From: Fictibacillus enclensis
GTDB taxonomy: Bacteria; Bacillota; Bacilli; Bacillales; Fictibacillaceae
DNA: 64,000 nucleotides
NCBI RefSeq assembly: GCF_001457035.1
Contig: NZ_KQ758617.1
Coordinates: forward strand, 62,001-126,000
Direction: 5' to 3'
Shown: positions 17,271-26,160 of the stretch, one piece after another
Numbering within the stretch: the first letter of the stretch is position 1
Layout: each line of letters starts with the position of its first letter
Translations under genes and position numbers: made by a program
The notes under the pieces: model-generated
Databases searched by the model: none
Told to the model about the DNA's origin: nothing
The model's input: only the letters and a program-made list of their open reading frames with translations

Positions 17271-17568
17271 GTTCCAACGCTTGTCGGATTTAAACGGGTG
17301 CTGGAGTATTCGAGGAAGACGCGTCCAGCTCCAGCACCCAAATCCTCTAGGTCGTTTCACTCCTTCTCGACAACACAAAGAACGTGTTGCAGATCAGGAG
17401 TTCCAACGCTTGTCGGATTTAAACAGGGTGCTGGAGTATTCGAGGAAGACGCGTCCAGCTCCAGCACCCAAATCCTCTAGGTCGTTTCACTCCTTCTCAA
17501 CAACACAAAGAACGTGTTGCAGATCAGGAGTTCCAACGCTTGTCGGATTTAAACAGGGTGCTGGAGCT
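17271..17568. repeat. 129/130-bp tandem repeat array, 2.3 copies
   Basis: The unit starting GTTCCAACGCTTGTCGGA begins at 17271, 17400 and 17530, giving periods of 129 and 130 bp (one inserted A). The first two copies are nearly identical; the third stops after its GGGTGCTGGAG arm. Each full unit holds an 11-bp inverted repeat (17296-17306 with 17329-17339 in copy 1) and a second hairpin, CAACAC with GTGTTG (17371-17376 and 17384-17389). It lies between two convergent genes. Long open frames across it are by-products of the repetition. Confidence 0.9.
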
Positions 17569-17573
17569 TTGGT

Positions 17574-18008
17574 TTATAACATCACCTTGATGAAGCGGAG
17601 GCCGGTATCATCATAATCCAGGTTTCTGTAAAATTCGTGGGTTTCTTTGCGCTGTTTTCCACTATGCAGAACAATGGCAGTGCAGCCCTGTTCCTCTGCC
17701 CAGTTTTCCGCATGCCCGACAAGGGCCTTTCCAAAGCCATTCCCCTGATATTCTTCGGTTACGACAAGGGCAATGATCCGCAGGCATGTCCCGTTTTTTT
17801 CGAAGTAGTATTCTTTGACGACGCCAATCATTCCAATCACCAGATCGTCACAGCAAGCGACAAAGCAGGTATAGGCGGGGTCTTGCAGAATATACGTTAA
17901 CCTGTCTCTCATTTCCTCTTCGGTGGTGGGATAGCCGAGATCACCCATTAGATAAGAGAGAGACAGACTATCCTCAATGGTTCCCCGCCTGATGAAGAAT
18001 TCACTCAT
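17574..18008 (-). CDS. GNAT-family N-acetyltransferase
   Basis: The 144-residue protein covers one GNAT fold. Motif A with the acetyl-CoA pyrophosphate loop is IALVVTEEYQGNGFGKALVG (Q-G-N-G-F-G), and the C-terminal strand-helix is TAIVLHSGKQRKETHEFYRNL. The ATG follows GAGGTG. The acceptor (small amine, antibiotic or protein) cannot be inferred. The repeat array stops 6 bases from its stop codon. Confidence 0.88.
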   Translation of the reverse strand: MSEFFIRRGTIEDSLSLSYLMGDLGYPTTEEEMRDRLTYILQDPAYTCFVACCDDLVIGMIGVVKEYYFEKNGTCLRIIALVVTEEYQGNGFGKALVGHAENWAEEQGCTAIVLHSGKQRKETHEFYRNLDYDDTGLRFIKVML

Positions 18009-18085
18009 CCTCGCACCTCTTTCACAAATAATGAAAATCTGATAAAAAGCACCGTGACCAGGTTGGCATCAGGGCAGGCTGCTCG

Positions 18086-18271
18086 TTAACGGTGAAACAG
18101 CAGAAGAGCTCCTGATGGCGATGTGAGGCGGTGTGTACGGTCATTGAATTGTTCTTCTGTTAAGCGTTTTTCTCCCAGTTTCTTTGCCTGCCTGTCATCG
18201 GCAGCCTGGATGGTTTCATCGAGCAGTTTTTCCCCGCTTTTGTCATAGACAGTAAGAAAGTATTTTTTCAT
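18086..18271 (-). CDS. yhzD: YhzD-like small protein, 61 aa
   Basis: MKKYFLTVYDKSGEKLLDET... is a 61-residue protein matching B. subtilis YhzD in length and position beside yhaO. It looks like a small alpha/beta domain of no known function. The start has AAAGGAG twelve bases upstream, a slightly long spacing. It diverges from yhaO. Confidence 0.75.
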   Translation of the reverse strand: MKKYFLTVYDKSGEKLLDETIQAADDRQAKKLGEKRLTEEQFNDRTHRLTSPSGALLLFHR

Positions 18272-18467
18272 AAGGTGTGAAGCTCCTTTCAGGATTTCCT
18301 CTCTTGTATTTCTGTTTTTTCGTCAATTTTCCTGCTTTTTTTGTACGGTTAATTGGCCTTTCAACATTTCTGCCGAAAATATGTGTATTTTCCCAAATAC
18401 GAGAACGTGTTTTCGTATATATGGTAAAATAAAGGTTAGAATGATTAGGGAAAAGGAGGCGATGGTG

Positions 18468-19682
18468 TTGAAGTTTTTGCATTGTGCCGATTTGCATCTG
18501 GACAGCCCTTTTAAAGGGTTATCTCATTTACCGAGGGAAATCTTTGAACGCATCCGGCACAGCACCTTCAGAGCCTTCAGTGAAATTGTCAGTGTGGCCA
18601 TAAAAGAACAGGTGGATTTTATCGTGATTGCGGGTGATATTTATGATGGTGATTCCCGCAGCCTTAGAGCGCAAAGCTATTTCCGCAAGGAACTTGGCCG
18701 GTTGGACGCCCAGGGAATCGCTGTATACATGATTCATGGAAACCACGACCATCTGGAAGGAACATGGATTGATCTGGAGTGGCCAAAGAACGTGCATCTG
18801 TTTGACGGGGGACATCCGCAAAGTGTGCCTTTTTATAAGAATGGAAGATTGAAAGCAATGCTGCACGGATTCAGCTATGAAAAGCGGTCGGTTGCTGAAA
18901 ACCGTGTCCCTTTCTATCCTGCAAAGTCCGGAGATGATGTGTATCATATTGGTATTCTGCATGGGAATGCAGAAGGGCAGAATGGCCACGAAGCCTATGC
19001 GCCGTTCCGGGTTGCGGAACTTTTTGAAAAGGGATATGACTATTGGGCCCTTGGTCATATTCATAAAAGAATGGAACTACACCACGATCCGCCAGTTATT
19101 TATCCTGGTAACATCCAAGGCAGGAATCAAAAAGAAACAGGACCAAAAGGTTGTCTTATTATTGATCTGCAAAATAAAAGGCGGACGTTTCATGAAACAA
19201 ACGATATTTATTGGCTGGAAAAGAACATAGACCTCACTGATTTATCCTCTGTATCAAAAATGATTGATCACTGCCTGGACATAAAGGAGAATGCGAGAAT
19301 ACAAGGAAAAGGAATTCTACTGAAATTGGTCCTGAACGGGCATTCTGCTTTATTTAACGAAATGGAACAAGAGGGATTGCTTGAGGAACTGTTGGAGACA
19401 CTGCAGGCCGGGGAAGGGGATCAAACATCCTTTGTCTATACCTTTGCCATTATCAATCAGACCAGACGAAACTGGAACCGCGAAGAGCTCCAGAACGACG
19501 GCGGGTTTATCGGTGCCCTATTAACCAACGGCACGGAATATATACAGACTCAAAAGACCACAAAGGAGCTCTACCTGCACAGGAAGGCGAGGAAATACAT
19601 AGATCCTCTTACTCCAAATGAGGAAAAAGAGATAGTCGATGAGGCGGAAACACTGCTCTTGCAATTTTTACTGAAAGATTAG
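18468..19682 (+). CDS. yhaO: SbcD-type metallophosphoesterase / DNA repair exonuclease YhaO
   Basis: About 404 residues of the calcineurin-like SbcD/Mre11 class. The phosphoesterase motifs appear in order: CADLHLDSP, GDIYDGD, GNHDH, GILHGNAEG and LGHIHKR. The best start is the TTG at 18468, eight bases after AAAAGGAGG; an ATG at 18462 and a GTG at 18465 are nearby alternatives. yhaN follows 12 bases after the stop, reproducing the nuclease plus SMC-like ATPase pairing of SbcCD. A role in DNA end processing is inferred from the family. Confidence 0.88.
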   Translation: MKFLHCADLHLDSPFKGLSHLPREIFERIRHSTFRAFSEIVSVAIKEQVDFIVIAGDIYDGDSRSLRAQSYFRKELGRLDAQGIAVYMIHGNHDHLEGTWIDLEWPKNVHLFDGGHPQSVPFYKNGRLKAMLHGFSYEKRSVAENRVPFYPAKSGDDVYHIGILHGNAEGQNGHEAYAPFRVAELFEKGYDYWALGHIHKRMELHHDPPVIYPGNIQGRNQKETGPKGCLIIDLQNKRRTFHETNDIYWLEKNIDLTDLSSVSKMIDHCLDIKENARIQGKGILLKLVLNGHSALFNEMEQEGLLEELLETLQAGEGDQTSFVYTFAIINQTRRNWNREELQNDGGFIGALLTNGTEYIQTQKTTKELYLHRKARKYIDPLTPNEEKEIVDEAETLLLQFLLKD

Positions 19683-19694
19683 GAGGAACGGGAT

Positions 19695-22600
19695 ATGTGG
19701 ATTAAAAAGCTGCACATCTATCATTTTGGCAAGTTTCACAACCTCAAAATCGATCAATTATCCCGGGGTCCTCTTTTCATTTCAGGAGAAAATGAAGCAG
19801 GAAAAACGACGCTCATGAATTTTATTACCTGTATGCTTTTTGGCTTTCCTTCCAAGGTGACGAACGAGAGGCGGTATGAGCCGAAAGATGGAAACCGGAT
19901 TGGCGGTTCCATCAGCATTCATACCGATGCATATGGGGATTTAACTATTGAACGGGTTGCCGGCAAAGCAGCCGGGAATGTGACGGTTTACGGTGAAAAT
20001 GGACTTCAGGGAGGAGAAGAGCTTCTTCGTATGGTGCTGAAAGGAATGGACCGTCCCCTGTTTCAGGGCATTTACTGTTTTGGTCTTGAAGGGCTTCAGG
20101 AAATTGAAAAATTAAGCTCTGAACAACTGGGGAATTACCTTTTGGGTGCGGGAATGACCGGCAGCAGGGAACTGCAACAGCTTGAAGGTCTACTGGAGAA
20201 AAAGCAGACCACGCTGTTTAAACCGGGAGGAAGAAAACCGGTAATTAATGAATTGCTTCAGCAACTGGAAAGCACGGAAGAGGAACTCAGGAAATGGAAA
20301 AGAAAAAATGAGGAGTTTCAGCCTTCCCTTCAAGAACTTAAAAAAACAGAGGAAGCGATCAGGGAGGCAGAAGAAGAGAAGAAGCAACTTCAGGATCATT
20401 GGTACAACACAAAGAAGTGGAAAAATGTACTTCCTGCTCTTCGAAAGTGGAAAGAGCATCAGCTTGCACTTCGAGCACTGCCAGAGAACAGCTTCCCGGA
20501 AAACGGACTTCACCTATTGGAACAGCTTCAGGAGAAACGGCTGGATGTGGAGGGAGATTTGACTGTTTTTCAAAACAAGGTGCACGAAATCGAAAAACAG
20601 CTTAATGCCCTTCGAATCAATGAAGATGTGCTGCTATCCGAAAGCCTCGTCGTTTCCGCCGGTCAGAAGAGCCACGATCTTGAACAATTGCTGGAGGAAA
20701 AACGCGGCTGGGTCCAAAAAGTAGAATTCGTTCAAATGGAAGCCCGGCGCTTAAAAGATGAAACCGGCTTTTTGGGAACAACAGAGGAGTTGGAACGGCT
20801 CGATACGGGGCTGGCTTCCAAAAATGAACTTCTCGTATTAATTAAGAAGGCGGATTTGCTGAATCAAAAGAAAGGCTGGCTGGATCAGGAGCTTGAGAAC
20901 GCACGTGAGCGGCTTGAATCCGCTGAAGAAGGGCTGCGCCAGCATGAAGGAAGAGTACTGGAAGAACAGGAGTTTCATAAATTAAAAGAACGATCGGAGA
21001 GGGATTCAACCAACAGGCGACTGTTGGTTGAAAAGGAGCAGCTTCAGGCACTGATGGCGCAAACCAATGGGAAACGTCAGCACACTCCTTCTGCTTCTAT
21101 ACATTTGCTGCCCTTTCTGGTGTTCGGCTTTTTGGCGGCAGGCTGCCTGATGTACCTTGCCGTCAAAGGGGAGCTCTTTGGGACGGCACTTTTTGCCGTG
21201 GCATTGGGAGCAGGTGCCTATTTATGGATCAAGAGTTCAAACCGGAAAAATGAGTCTTACTCAGCTGGCACAAATGATGTAGAGCTTTTAGCCAAAATCC
21301 GGACACTTGAAGGTGAACTCTCAGGTGTTTCCAGCTTATCAGAACTGGACATGATTAATGAAAGATATGCGGATGAAAGAGCGAAGCGAACGGAGCTTGA
21401 AAGAATGAGAGAAGAAGCCAAACGGCTGGAACACTCTTACCAGCAGCAGGCTGCTAACTATGACAAGCTGGAGCTTGATCAATATGATAACGAAGCCGCG
21501 GTTCAGCAATGGTGCGAGAAAAACCATTACACCGGACCCTGGAGCTATCTTCTTATCCCGGGATACTTCGAAAAGATCGAAAAGCTGAAAGAAATTGTTT
21601 TGGAAAGAAAACAGCTGCTTTTAAACATTGCACAAGCAGACAAACGGATTTCCGTCATTCTTGAAGAGGCTGACACACTGACGCACCGGCTCCGCCTGCC
21701 GGAGGAATCCTCCTATCTGGAGAAGGTTACGGAGGCACGGCTGCTGCTGCAGCAAGAAAAAGAGAAAGTCCAGGCGCAAGAAACGCTGCAGGATAAATTA
21801 ACGACCGCCAATGAACATCTAAATGAAGTGATCACAAAACAACAGAGTTACGGTTTGGAAATTAACAAACTCCTATCGCAGGCAAAAGCCCAGAACGAGG
21901 AAGCTTTCAGGCTCAAAGGAAAGCAGGCAGAGACACGAAAAAGAACAATCGAACTGCTGGAACAGGCTTCTTTTCAGTTGCAATCGTTTGGCTATACAGG
22001 GGAAGAAGTACAAGAGCTGGCGGACATTTTGCTGGATAAGGACTTTAATGTGGACAAGGAAAATGCTTCGGCAGAAGCGGAGCTGAAAGAAAAAGAACAG
22101 CAGCTGGAGCAGCTGCAGCGAAAAAGTGCAGAGCTTTCCCTTGTTCTGCAGACACTTCAAAACGAGGAAAGTTATTCGGAATGCCTGCAGCGATATGAAA
22201 ATCTCCGCAATGCATTGGGAGAACAGGCTAAAATGTGGAGTGTGTACAAAATTGCAGCCGATCTTCTAAAGAAAACCAAAGAACAATTTCATGCCGAGCG
22301 TCTGCCCGCCATCATCAAACAGGCCTCGCTTTATTTTTCAAAAATGACAAACGCAAGGTATGTCCAGTTGTATTTGTCGGGAGGCGGCCAGAACAGTCTG
22401 GAGCTCGAGCGGCATGACGGCGTACGATTTCATCCGGGAGAACTGAGCAGAGGCACGGCGGAACAATTGTATTTGTGTGTACGGCTTTCTCTAGCGTCCC
22501 TCTATCAAAAGGAGAGCATGCCATTGATCATGGATGACATTACGGTTAACTTTGATGCGGTACGGACTAAGCATACGCTGGATCTTCTGACTTCGATGGG

Positions 22601-22724
22601 TCCGGGCCAGCAAATGATATTTTTCACATGCCATGAGCATCTGTTTCAAGACCGGCCATCCGTTCCGGTCATCTCGTTAAAGAAGCAAGAGGGTGCCTAC
22701 CGCCAGGAAGGTGCTTTTTCATAA
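19695..22724 (+). CDS. yhaN: SbcC/SMC-like AAA ATPase YhaN
   Basis: The 1009-residue ATPase has Walker A GENEAGKTTLMN near residue 35, two long coiled-coil stretches (about 170-460 and 525-870), and a C-terminal signature LSRGTAEQLYL with Walker B LIMDDITVNF. Unusually for SbcC relatives, a hydrophobic pair of helices (about residues 468-513, LLPFLVFGFLAAGCLMY) splits the coiled coil and suggests membrane attachment, as in B. subtilis YhaN (963 aa). It forms an operon with yhaO. The start follows TAGGAGGAACGG. Confidence 0.88.
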   Translation: MWIKKLHIYHFGKFHNLKIDQLSRGPLFISGENEAGKTTLMNFITCMLFGFPSKVTNERRYEPKDGNRIGGSISIHTDAYGDLTIERVAGKAAGNVTVYGENGLQGGEELLRMVLKGMDRPLFQGIYCFGLEGLQEIEKLSSEQLGNYLLGAGMTGSRELQQLEGLLEKKQTTLFKPGGRKPVINELLQQLESTEEELRKWKRKNEEFQPSLQELKKTEEAIREAEEEKKQLQDHWYNTKKWKNVLPALRKWKEHQLALRALPENSFPENGLHLLEQLQEKRLDVEGDLTVFQNKVHEIEKQLNALRINEDVLLSESLVVSAGQKSHDLEQLLEEKRGWVQKVEFVQMEARRLKDETGFLGTTEELERLDTGLASKNELLVLIKKADLLNQKKGWLDQELENARERLESAEEGLRQHEGRVLEEQEFHKLKERSERDSTNRRLLVEKEQLQALMAQTNGKRQHTPSASIHLLPFLVFGFLAAGCLMYLAVKGELFGTALFAVALGAGAYLWIKSSNRKNESYSAGTNDVELLAKIRTLEGELSGVSSLSELDMINERYADERAKRTELERMREEAKRLEHSYQQQAANYDKLELDQYDNEAAVQQWCEKNHYTGPWSYLLIPGYFEKIEKLKEIVLERKQLLLNIAQADKRISVILEEADTLTHRLRLPEESSYLEKVTEARLLLQQEKEKVQAQETLQDKLTTANEHLNEVITKQQSYGLEINKLLSQAKAQNEEAFRLKGKQAETRKRTIELLEQASFQLQSFGYTGEEVQELADILLDKDFNVDKENASAEAELKEKEQQLEQLQRKSAELSLVLQTLQNEESYSECLQRYENLRNALGEQAKMWSVYKIAADLLKKTKEQFHAERLPAIIKQASLYFSKMTNARYVQLYLSGGGQNSLELERHDGVRFHPGELSRGTAEQLYLCVRLSLASLYQKESMPLIMDDITVNFDAVRTKHTLDLLTSMGPGQQMIFFTCHEHLFQDRPSVPVISLKKQEGAYRQEGAFS

Positions 22725-22781
22725 GCGGATGCGTTATGATATAAAGAAATGAAAGAAGCGCAAAACAGGAGGGGACAATCA

Positions 22782-23453
22782 ATGTCTGACTACCAAATTT
22801 ACCTTGTGGAAGATGAAGAAAATCTTGCGCAAGTGTTAAAAGCCTATATGGAACAAGAAGGTTGGAACGTGACCGCCTTCAATAATGGGGAAGAGGCAGC
22901 CCGGAATGTAACGGATGCCCCTCACCTATGGATTCTGGATATTATGCTGCCCGGTATTGACGGGTATGAAGTACTGCGGAAAATCAAACAGCATGCTGAC
23001 ACCCCGGTCATTTTTATTTCTGCAAGAGACCAGGATCTTGACCGCATCGTAGGACTTGAGCTGGGAAGCGATGATTATTTGGCGAAGCCTTTTATGCCGC
23101 GTGAACTTGTCATTCGCGCCAAAAAACTGTTAACCCGGATTTACGAAACCGGAGCAATGGCGCCGAAGAAGATTGAAATTACCGGTTATGTGATCGATCC
23201 TGTCGCCAGAAAAATCACGTTTGATGACGAACTAATCAACCTGACATCAAAGGAAATGGATGTGCTTTTGTACTTGATCGAAAATTTGGGAACATCCAAG
23301 GCAAGGGAAGAGATTCTGTCCCATGTGTGGGGGACCGATTATTTCGGTTCAGAACGTGCTGTGGATGACGTGATCCGGCGGGTCAGAAAGAAAATGCCCC
23401 GCTTAAACCTTGAAACGGTCTATGGCAACGGGTACAGGATTGTAACTTCATGA
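22782..23453 (+). CDS. cssR: Response regulator CssR (secretion stress)
   Basis: This 223-residue OmpR-type regulator starts at the ATG behind AGGAGGGGACAATCA. It has a receiver domain (acidic pocket VEDEEN, phospho-Asp in WILDIMLPG near residue 52, Lys in LAKPFMP) and a winged-helix DNA-binding domain (LTSKEMDVLLYLIEN, GSERAVDDVIRRVRKKM). Its nearest known relative is B. subtilis CssR, which with CssS senses misfolded secreted proteins and turns on htrA/htrB. The cssS ATG overlaps its stop (ATGA). It lies between yhaN and yhaM, unlike B. subtilis. Confidence 0.8.
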   Translation: MSDYQIYLVEDEENLAQVLKAYMEQEGWNVTAFNNGEEAARNVTDAPHLWILDIMLPGIDGYEVLRKIKQHADTPVIFISARDQDLDRIVGLELGSDDYLAKPFMPRELVIRAKKLLTRIYETGAMAPKKIEITGYVIDPVARKITFDDELINLTSKEMDVLLYLIENLGTSKAREEILSHVWGTDYFGSERAVDDVIRRVRKKMPRLNLETVYGNGYRIVTS

Positions 23454-24802
23454 TTCGGCTGAATCTGACGCAAAGAATCTGGATCTCGTTTGCCCTGCTC
23501 ATTTTGCTGATCGGGCTTGTACTCGCCATTATTTTTCCTCTTTCCATAAAAAAAACGATGACAGATGAAACCTACAAAATTATCTCACTGGAGCAGGATA
23601 AACTGATGGACCAGGACAAGGAAGTTCCTGATCCCGACTCTTCCATTGATTTTATAGAACGAAGAAAACTGGGCCGCTCTGTCGGCCATGTAGTGATCAA
23701 GAACGATTACCTGGGAACAAAAGGAGATTATATTCCGGAGCGGGTGCTAGGTGAAATGAGCTCCCATGCCTATAAACAAAAAAAGTCGCAGCAAAAATAT
23801 GAACTTACGTATGGGGATGCCACCCTTTTTTACATTGTGAAAAGACTTGAAACTCACTCGCAGGGCAATTTTTACCTGATTTCCTACATGTGGGATACGT
23901 ATCGCGACCAGATGGTCGACCGGTTGTGGACGCGCCTCTTGTGGATTCTGTTTTTCACCGGAATGATTGCCGTGATCCCCGCGCTCTGGATGGCACGGTA
24001 TTTGCGGGCACCGCTTACCATTCTTGGGAAACGTTTTGAACAGATCGCCAAACGAAACTGGAAAGAGCCGTTTATCTGGCATGAAGATGATGAATTTCAG
24101 CGGCTGTCTCAGCAGTTTGAAACGATGCGGCAAAATTTGATCCGCTATGATACTGCCCAGAAAACCTTTATTCAGCATGCTTCCCACGAACTGAAGACAC
24201 CGGTGATGACCATAAAAAGCTACGCACAGTCGGTGAAAGACGGAATCATGCCGAAAAACAATGTAGAGGATATGATGGATGTCATTTTGAGTGAAGCGAA
24301 CCGTATGGAAAACCGGGTGAAAAACATGCTGTATTTCACAAAGCTTGATACACTTAAGCAGCAGACTCTTCAATGGGAACTGATCTATTTTGGAGTGCTC
24401 GCCGAAGAGATTATCAGCCGCTTCCGGTTTCAGAGGGATGACATTGAATTCACGATTACAGGTGATGAAGTGCTGTTCTGGGGAGATCGTGAGCAAATCA
24501 CCATTGTTTTTGAGAACTTCATTCAGAATGCCATGAGATATGCCAATTCCCGGATTGTTTTATCGGCAAAAGAAGAAGGCAGCAACATTGCCCTTGGCGT
24601 TTGGAATGATGGGGAGCAACTATCCGATCGTGACCGCGAAACGCTTTTCCTGCCGTTCCGCAAAGGCAATAAAGGACAATTCGGCCTTGGCCTGGCGATT
24701 GTGAACCGGATTGCGGAGCTGCACGGAGGGAAACCAAAGGTAACCAATGTTGATGACGGCATCTTATTTGAAGTCATTCTGCCCAAAGACAGGCTGTCAT
24801 AG
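23450..24802 (+). CDS. cssS: Sensor histidine kinase CssS
   Basis: The 450-residue membrane kinase has two TM helices (about 10-30 and 160-182) enclosing an extracytoplasmic sensor loop of about 130 residues. A HAMP-like segment follows, then HisKA with H-box QHASHELKTPVMTIKSYAQS (phospho-His near residue 246) and HATPase_c (N box VFENFIQNAMRYAN, G boxes LGVWNDGE and GQFGLGLAI). The gene overlaps cssR by 4 bases. Assignment to CssS follows the sensor layout and the CssR-like partner. Confidence 0.8.
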   Translation: MIRLNLTQRIWISFALLILLIGLVLAIIFPLSIKKTMTDETYKIISLEQDKLMDQDKEVPDPDSSIDFIERRKLGRSVGHVVIKNDYLGTKGDYIPERVLGEMSSHAYKQKKSQQKYELTYGDATLFYIVKRLETHSQGNFYLISYMWDTYRDQMVDRLWTRLLWILFFTGMIAVIPALWMARYLRAPLTILGKRFEQIAKRNWKEPFIWHEDDEFQRLSQQFETMRQNLIRYDTAQKTFIQHASHELKTPVMTIKSYAQSVKDGIMPKNNVEDMMDVILSEANRMENRVKNMLYFTKLDTLKQQTLQWELIYFGVLAEEIISRFRFQRDDIEFTITGDEVLFWGDREQITIVFENFIQNAMRYANSRIVLSAKEEGSNIALGVWNDGEQLSDRDRETLFLPFRKGNKGQFGLGLAIVNRIAELHGGKPKVTNVDDGILFEVILPKDRLS

Positions 24803-24835
24803 ACTACTATACTTATTAAAAGATGAGGTGCGCAT

Positions 24836-25795
24836 ATGAAAAAAGGTTTGGCCCATTATAAAGTGGGAGAGATGATAGATTCCTATCTGATGATTAAATC
24901 TTCCTCGAAATCAACTGCCAGTAACGGAAAGCCATTTTTAAACTTAACGCTTCAGGACCAGACGGGAGATATTGAAGCAAAATTATGGGACTGCTCTCCC
25001 GAAGACGAGCAGCAGTATGTTCCTCAGGCACTGATCAAGATCATAGGGGAGATGAGCAGCTACAGAGGCAAGCTTCAGCTGAAACTAAAGCACATCCGTC
25101 CCGCTAATGATATGGACGGCATAAAAATCGGAGACTTTGTGGAAACGGCTCCGCTTTCAGAAGATGTGATGATGGAAAAAATCACGCAATACATCTTTGA
25201 TATGCAAAATCCCAATATCCAAAGGATTACGAGGCATCTTCTGAAAAAGTATCAGGAAGACTTTCTAAAGTATCCTGCAGCCGTGAAAAATCATCATGAG
25301 TTTGTTTCGGGCCTCGCCTATCATGTCGTCTCCATGCTTGATTTGGCAAGAGGGATTGCAAGCCTCTATCCATCATTGAACACCGATTTGCTGTACTCTG
25401 GCATTATTCTGCATGACCTTGGAAAAGTCATCGAGCTTTCCGGGCCTGTGGCGGCAAATTATACACTCGAAGGCAAGCTTCTTGGACATATCTCCATTAT
25501 GGTCAACGAAATTGGGATTGTCGCCAAAGAGCTCGATATTGAAGGAGAAGAAGTGACGGTCCTTCAGCACCTGGTGCTTAGCCATCACAGCAAGCCGGAG
25601 TGGGGCAGCCCCAAGGCCCCAATGATCCGGGAAGCAGAAATCCTTCATATGATCGATAACTTTGATGCTAAAATCAACATGATGGACCGTGCACTGGGCA
25701 AAGTGGAACCAGGGGAATTCACGGAAAAGATTTTTCCTCTGGAGAACAGAAGCCTCTACAAACCGCTTTTTGAACAGGAATTGGTAAAAAAGTAA
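24836..25795 (+). CDS. yhaM: 3'-5' exoribonuclease YhaM
   Basis: The 319-residue RNase has an N-terminal OB-fold nucleic-acid domain ([18 protein letters not shown], about 25-110) and an HD hydrolase domain with AYHVVSM, the HD pair in [13 protein letters not shown] near residue 195, and LVLSHHS. YhaM trims short RNAs and single-stranded 3' ends in Firmicutes. The ATG follows GAGGTGCGC. In B. subtilis yhaM directly follows yhaN; here cssRS lies between them. Confidence 0.92.
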   Translation: MKKGLAHYKVGEMIDSYLMIKSSSKSTASNGKPFLNLTLQDQTGDIEAKLWDCSPEDEQQYVPQALIKIIGEMSSYRGKLQLKLKHIRPANDMDGIKIGDFVETAPLSEDVMMEKITQYIFDMQNPNIQRITRHLLKKYQEDFLKYPAAVKNHHEFVSGLAYHVVSMLDLARGIASLYPSLNTDLLYSGIILHDLGKVIELSGPVAANYTLEGKLLGHISIMVNEIGIVAKELDIEGEEVTVLQHLVLSHHSKPEWGSPKAPMIREAEILHMIDNFDAKINMMDRALGKVEPGEFTEKIFPLENRSLYKPLFEQELVKK

Positions 25796-25825
25796 TTGTC
25801 TTAAAGCGGGGGAGTATGGTAAATT
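25796..25825 (+). promoter_or_regulatory. Promoter of the MFS leader transcript
   Basis: TTGTCT at 25796-25801 and TAAATT at 25820-25825 have an 18-bp spacer, and TGG directly before the -10 gives an extended -10. Transcription would begin near 25832. Confidence 0.5.
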
Positions 25826-25859
25826 GTAAGAGAGATTAATGAGATGGAGGCTATGACAG

Positions 25860-25898
25860 ATGAAACCCATTGTTCAAGTAAAGGTGTCTGCTAAATAA
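25860..25898 (+). CDS. Candidate leader peptide of the MFS exporter, 12 aa
   Basis: MKPIVQVKVSAK starts at an ATG nine bases after GGAGG (25844-25848). The stop codon lies inside the 5' arm of a long hairpin (25895-25911), so ribosome position on this ORF would decide whether the hairpin forms. This is the layout of ribosome-stalling leaders in antibiotic-resistance genes. The peptide itself matches no leader I know. Confidence 0.55.
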   Translation: MKPIVQVKVSAK

Positions 25899-25986
25899 CT
25901 GAGTAAATCAACCATGTACCATGATGGCCAAAAAGAACATCTGTTTCTTTGCGTTTTTCATGTACAGTATTGATTTATTCAGTTAT
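25895..25986 (+). promoter_or_regulatory. Long leader hairpin upstream of the MFS gene
   Basis: Arms 25895-25911 and 25970-25986 pair over 17 positions with a single G-U, and TGTAC (25915-25919) with GTACA (25962-25966) extends the stem inward. The 5' arm contains the leader ORF's stop codon. Confidence 0.65.
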
Positions 25987-26046
25987 GACCCTTTCTCTTG
26001 AGTGTTGGTTTATCTGTCAGCTCACGGGCCTTCTAAAACGTACGGT

Positions 26047-26090
26047 GAAGCCTGTAGTTGACGTGGAATTGCGCAGCTGCAGGCTTTTTT
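26047..26090 (+). terminator. Attenuator terminator before the MFS gene
   Basis: A 13-bp stem (26048-26060 with 26074-26086, two G-U pairs) ends in a run of Ts, 71 bases before the MFS start. GGCCTTC at 26027-26033 can pair with the 5' arm (bulged C) as an antiterminator. Confidence 0.75.
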
Positions 26091-26160
26091 ATGCTTTCCT
26101 GCCCTTCCCTCAAGAGACCGGGAGAATTTGTAATGGATTTTAAACGATGAAAAGAGTGTG

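Noticed and set aside
17187-17616. Overlapping 97- and 111-codon frames across the repeats
   Set aside because: They arise because the 129/130-bp unit shifts frame; protein repeats (SRKTRPAPAPKSSRS) come from the DNA repeat and there is no ribosome site.
25949-26143. 64-codon frame in the MFS leader
   Set aside because: It runs through the leader hairpin and terminator and has no ribosome site; the structural reading explains the region better.
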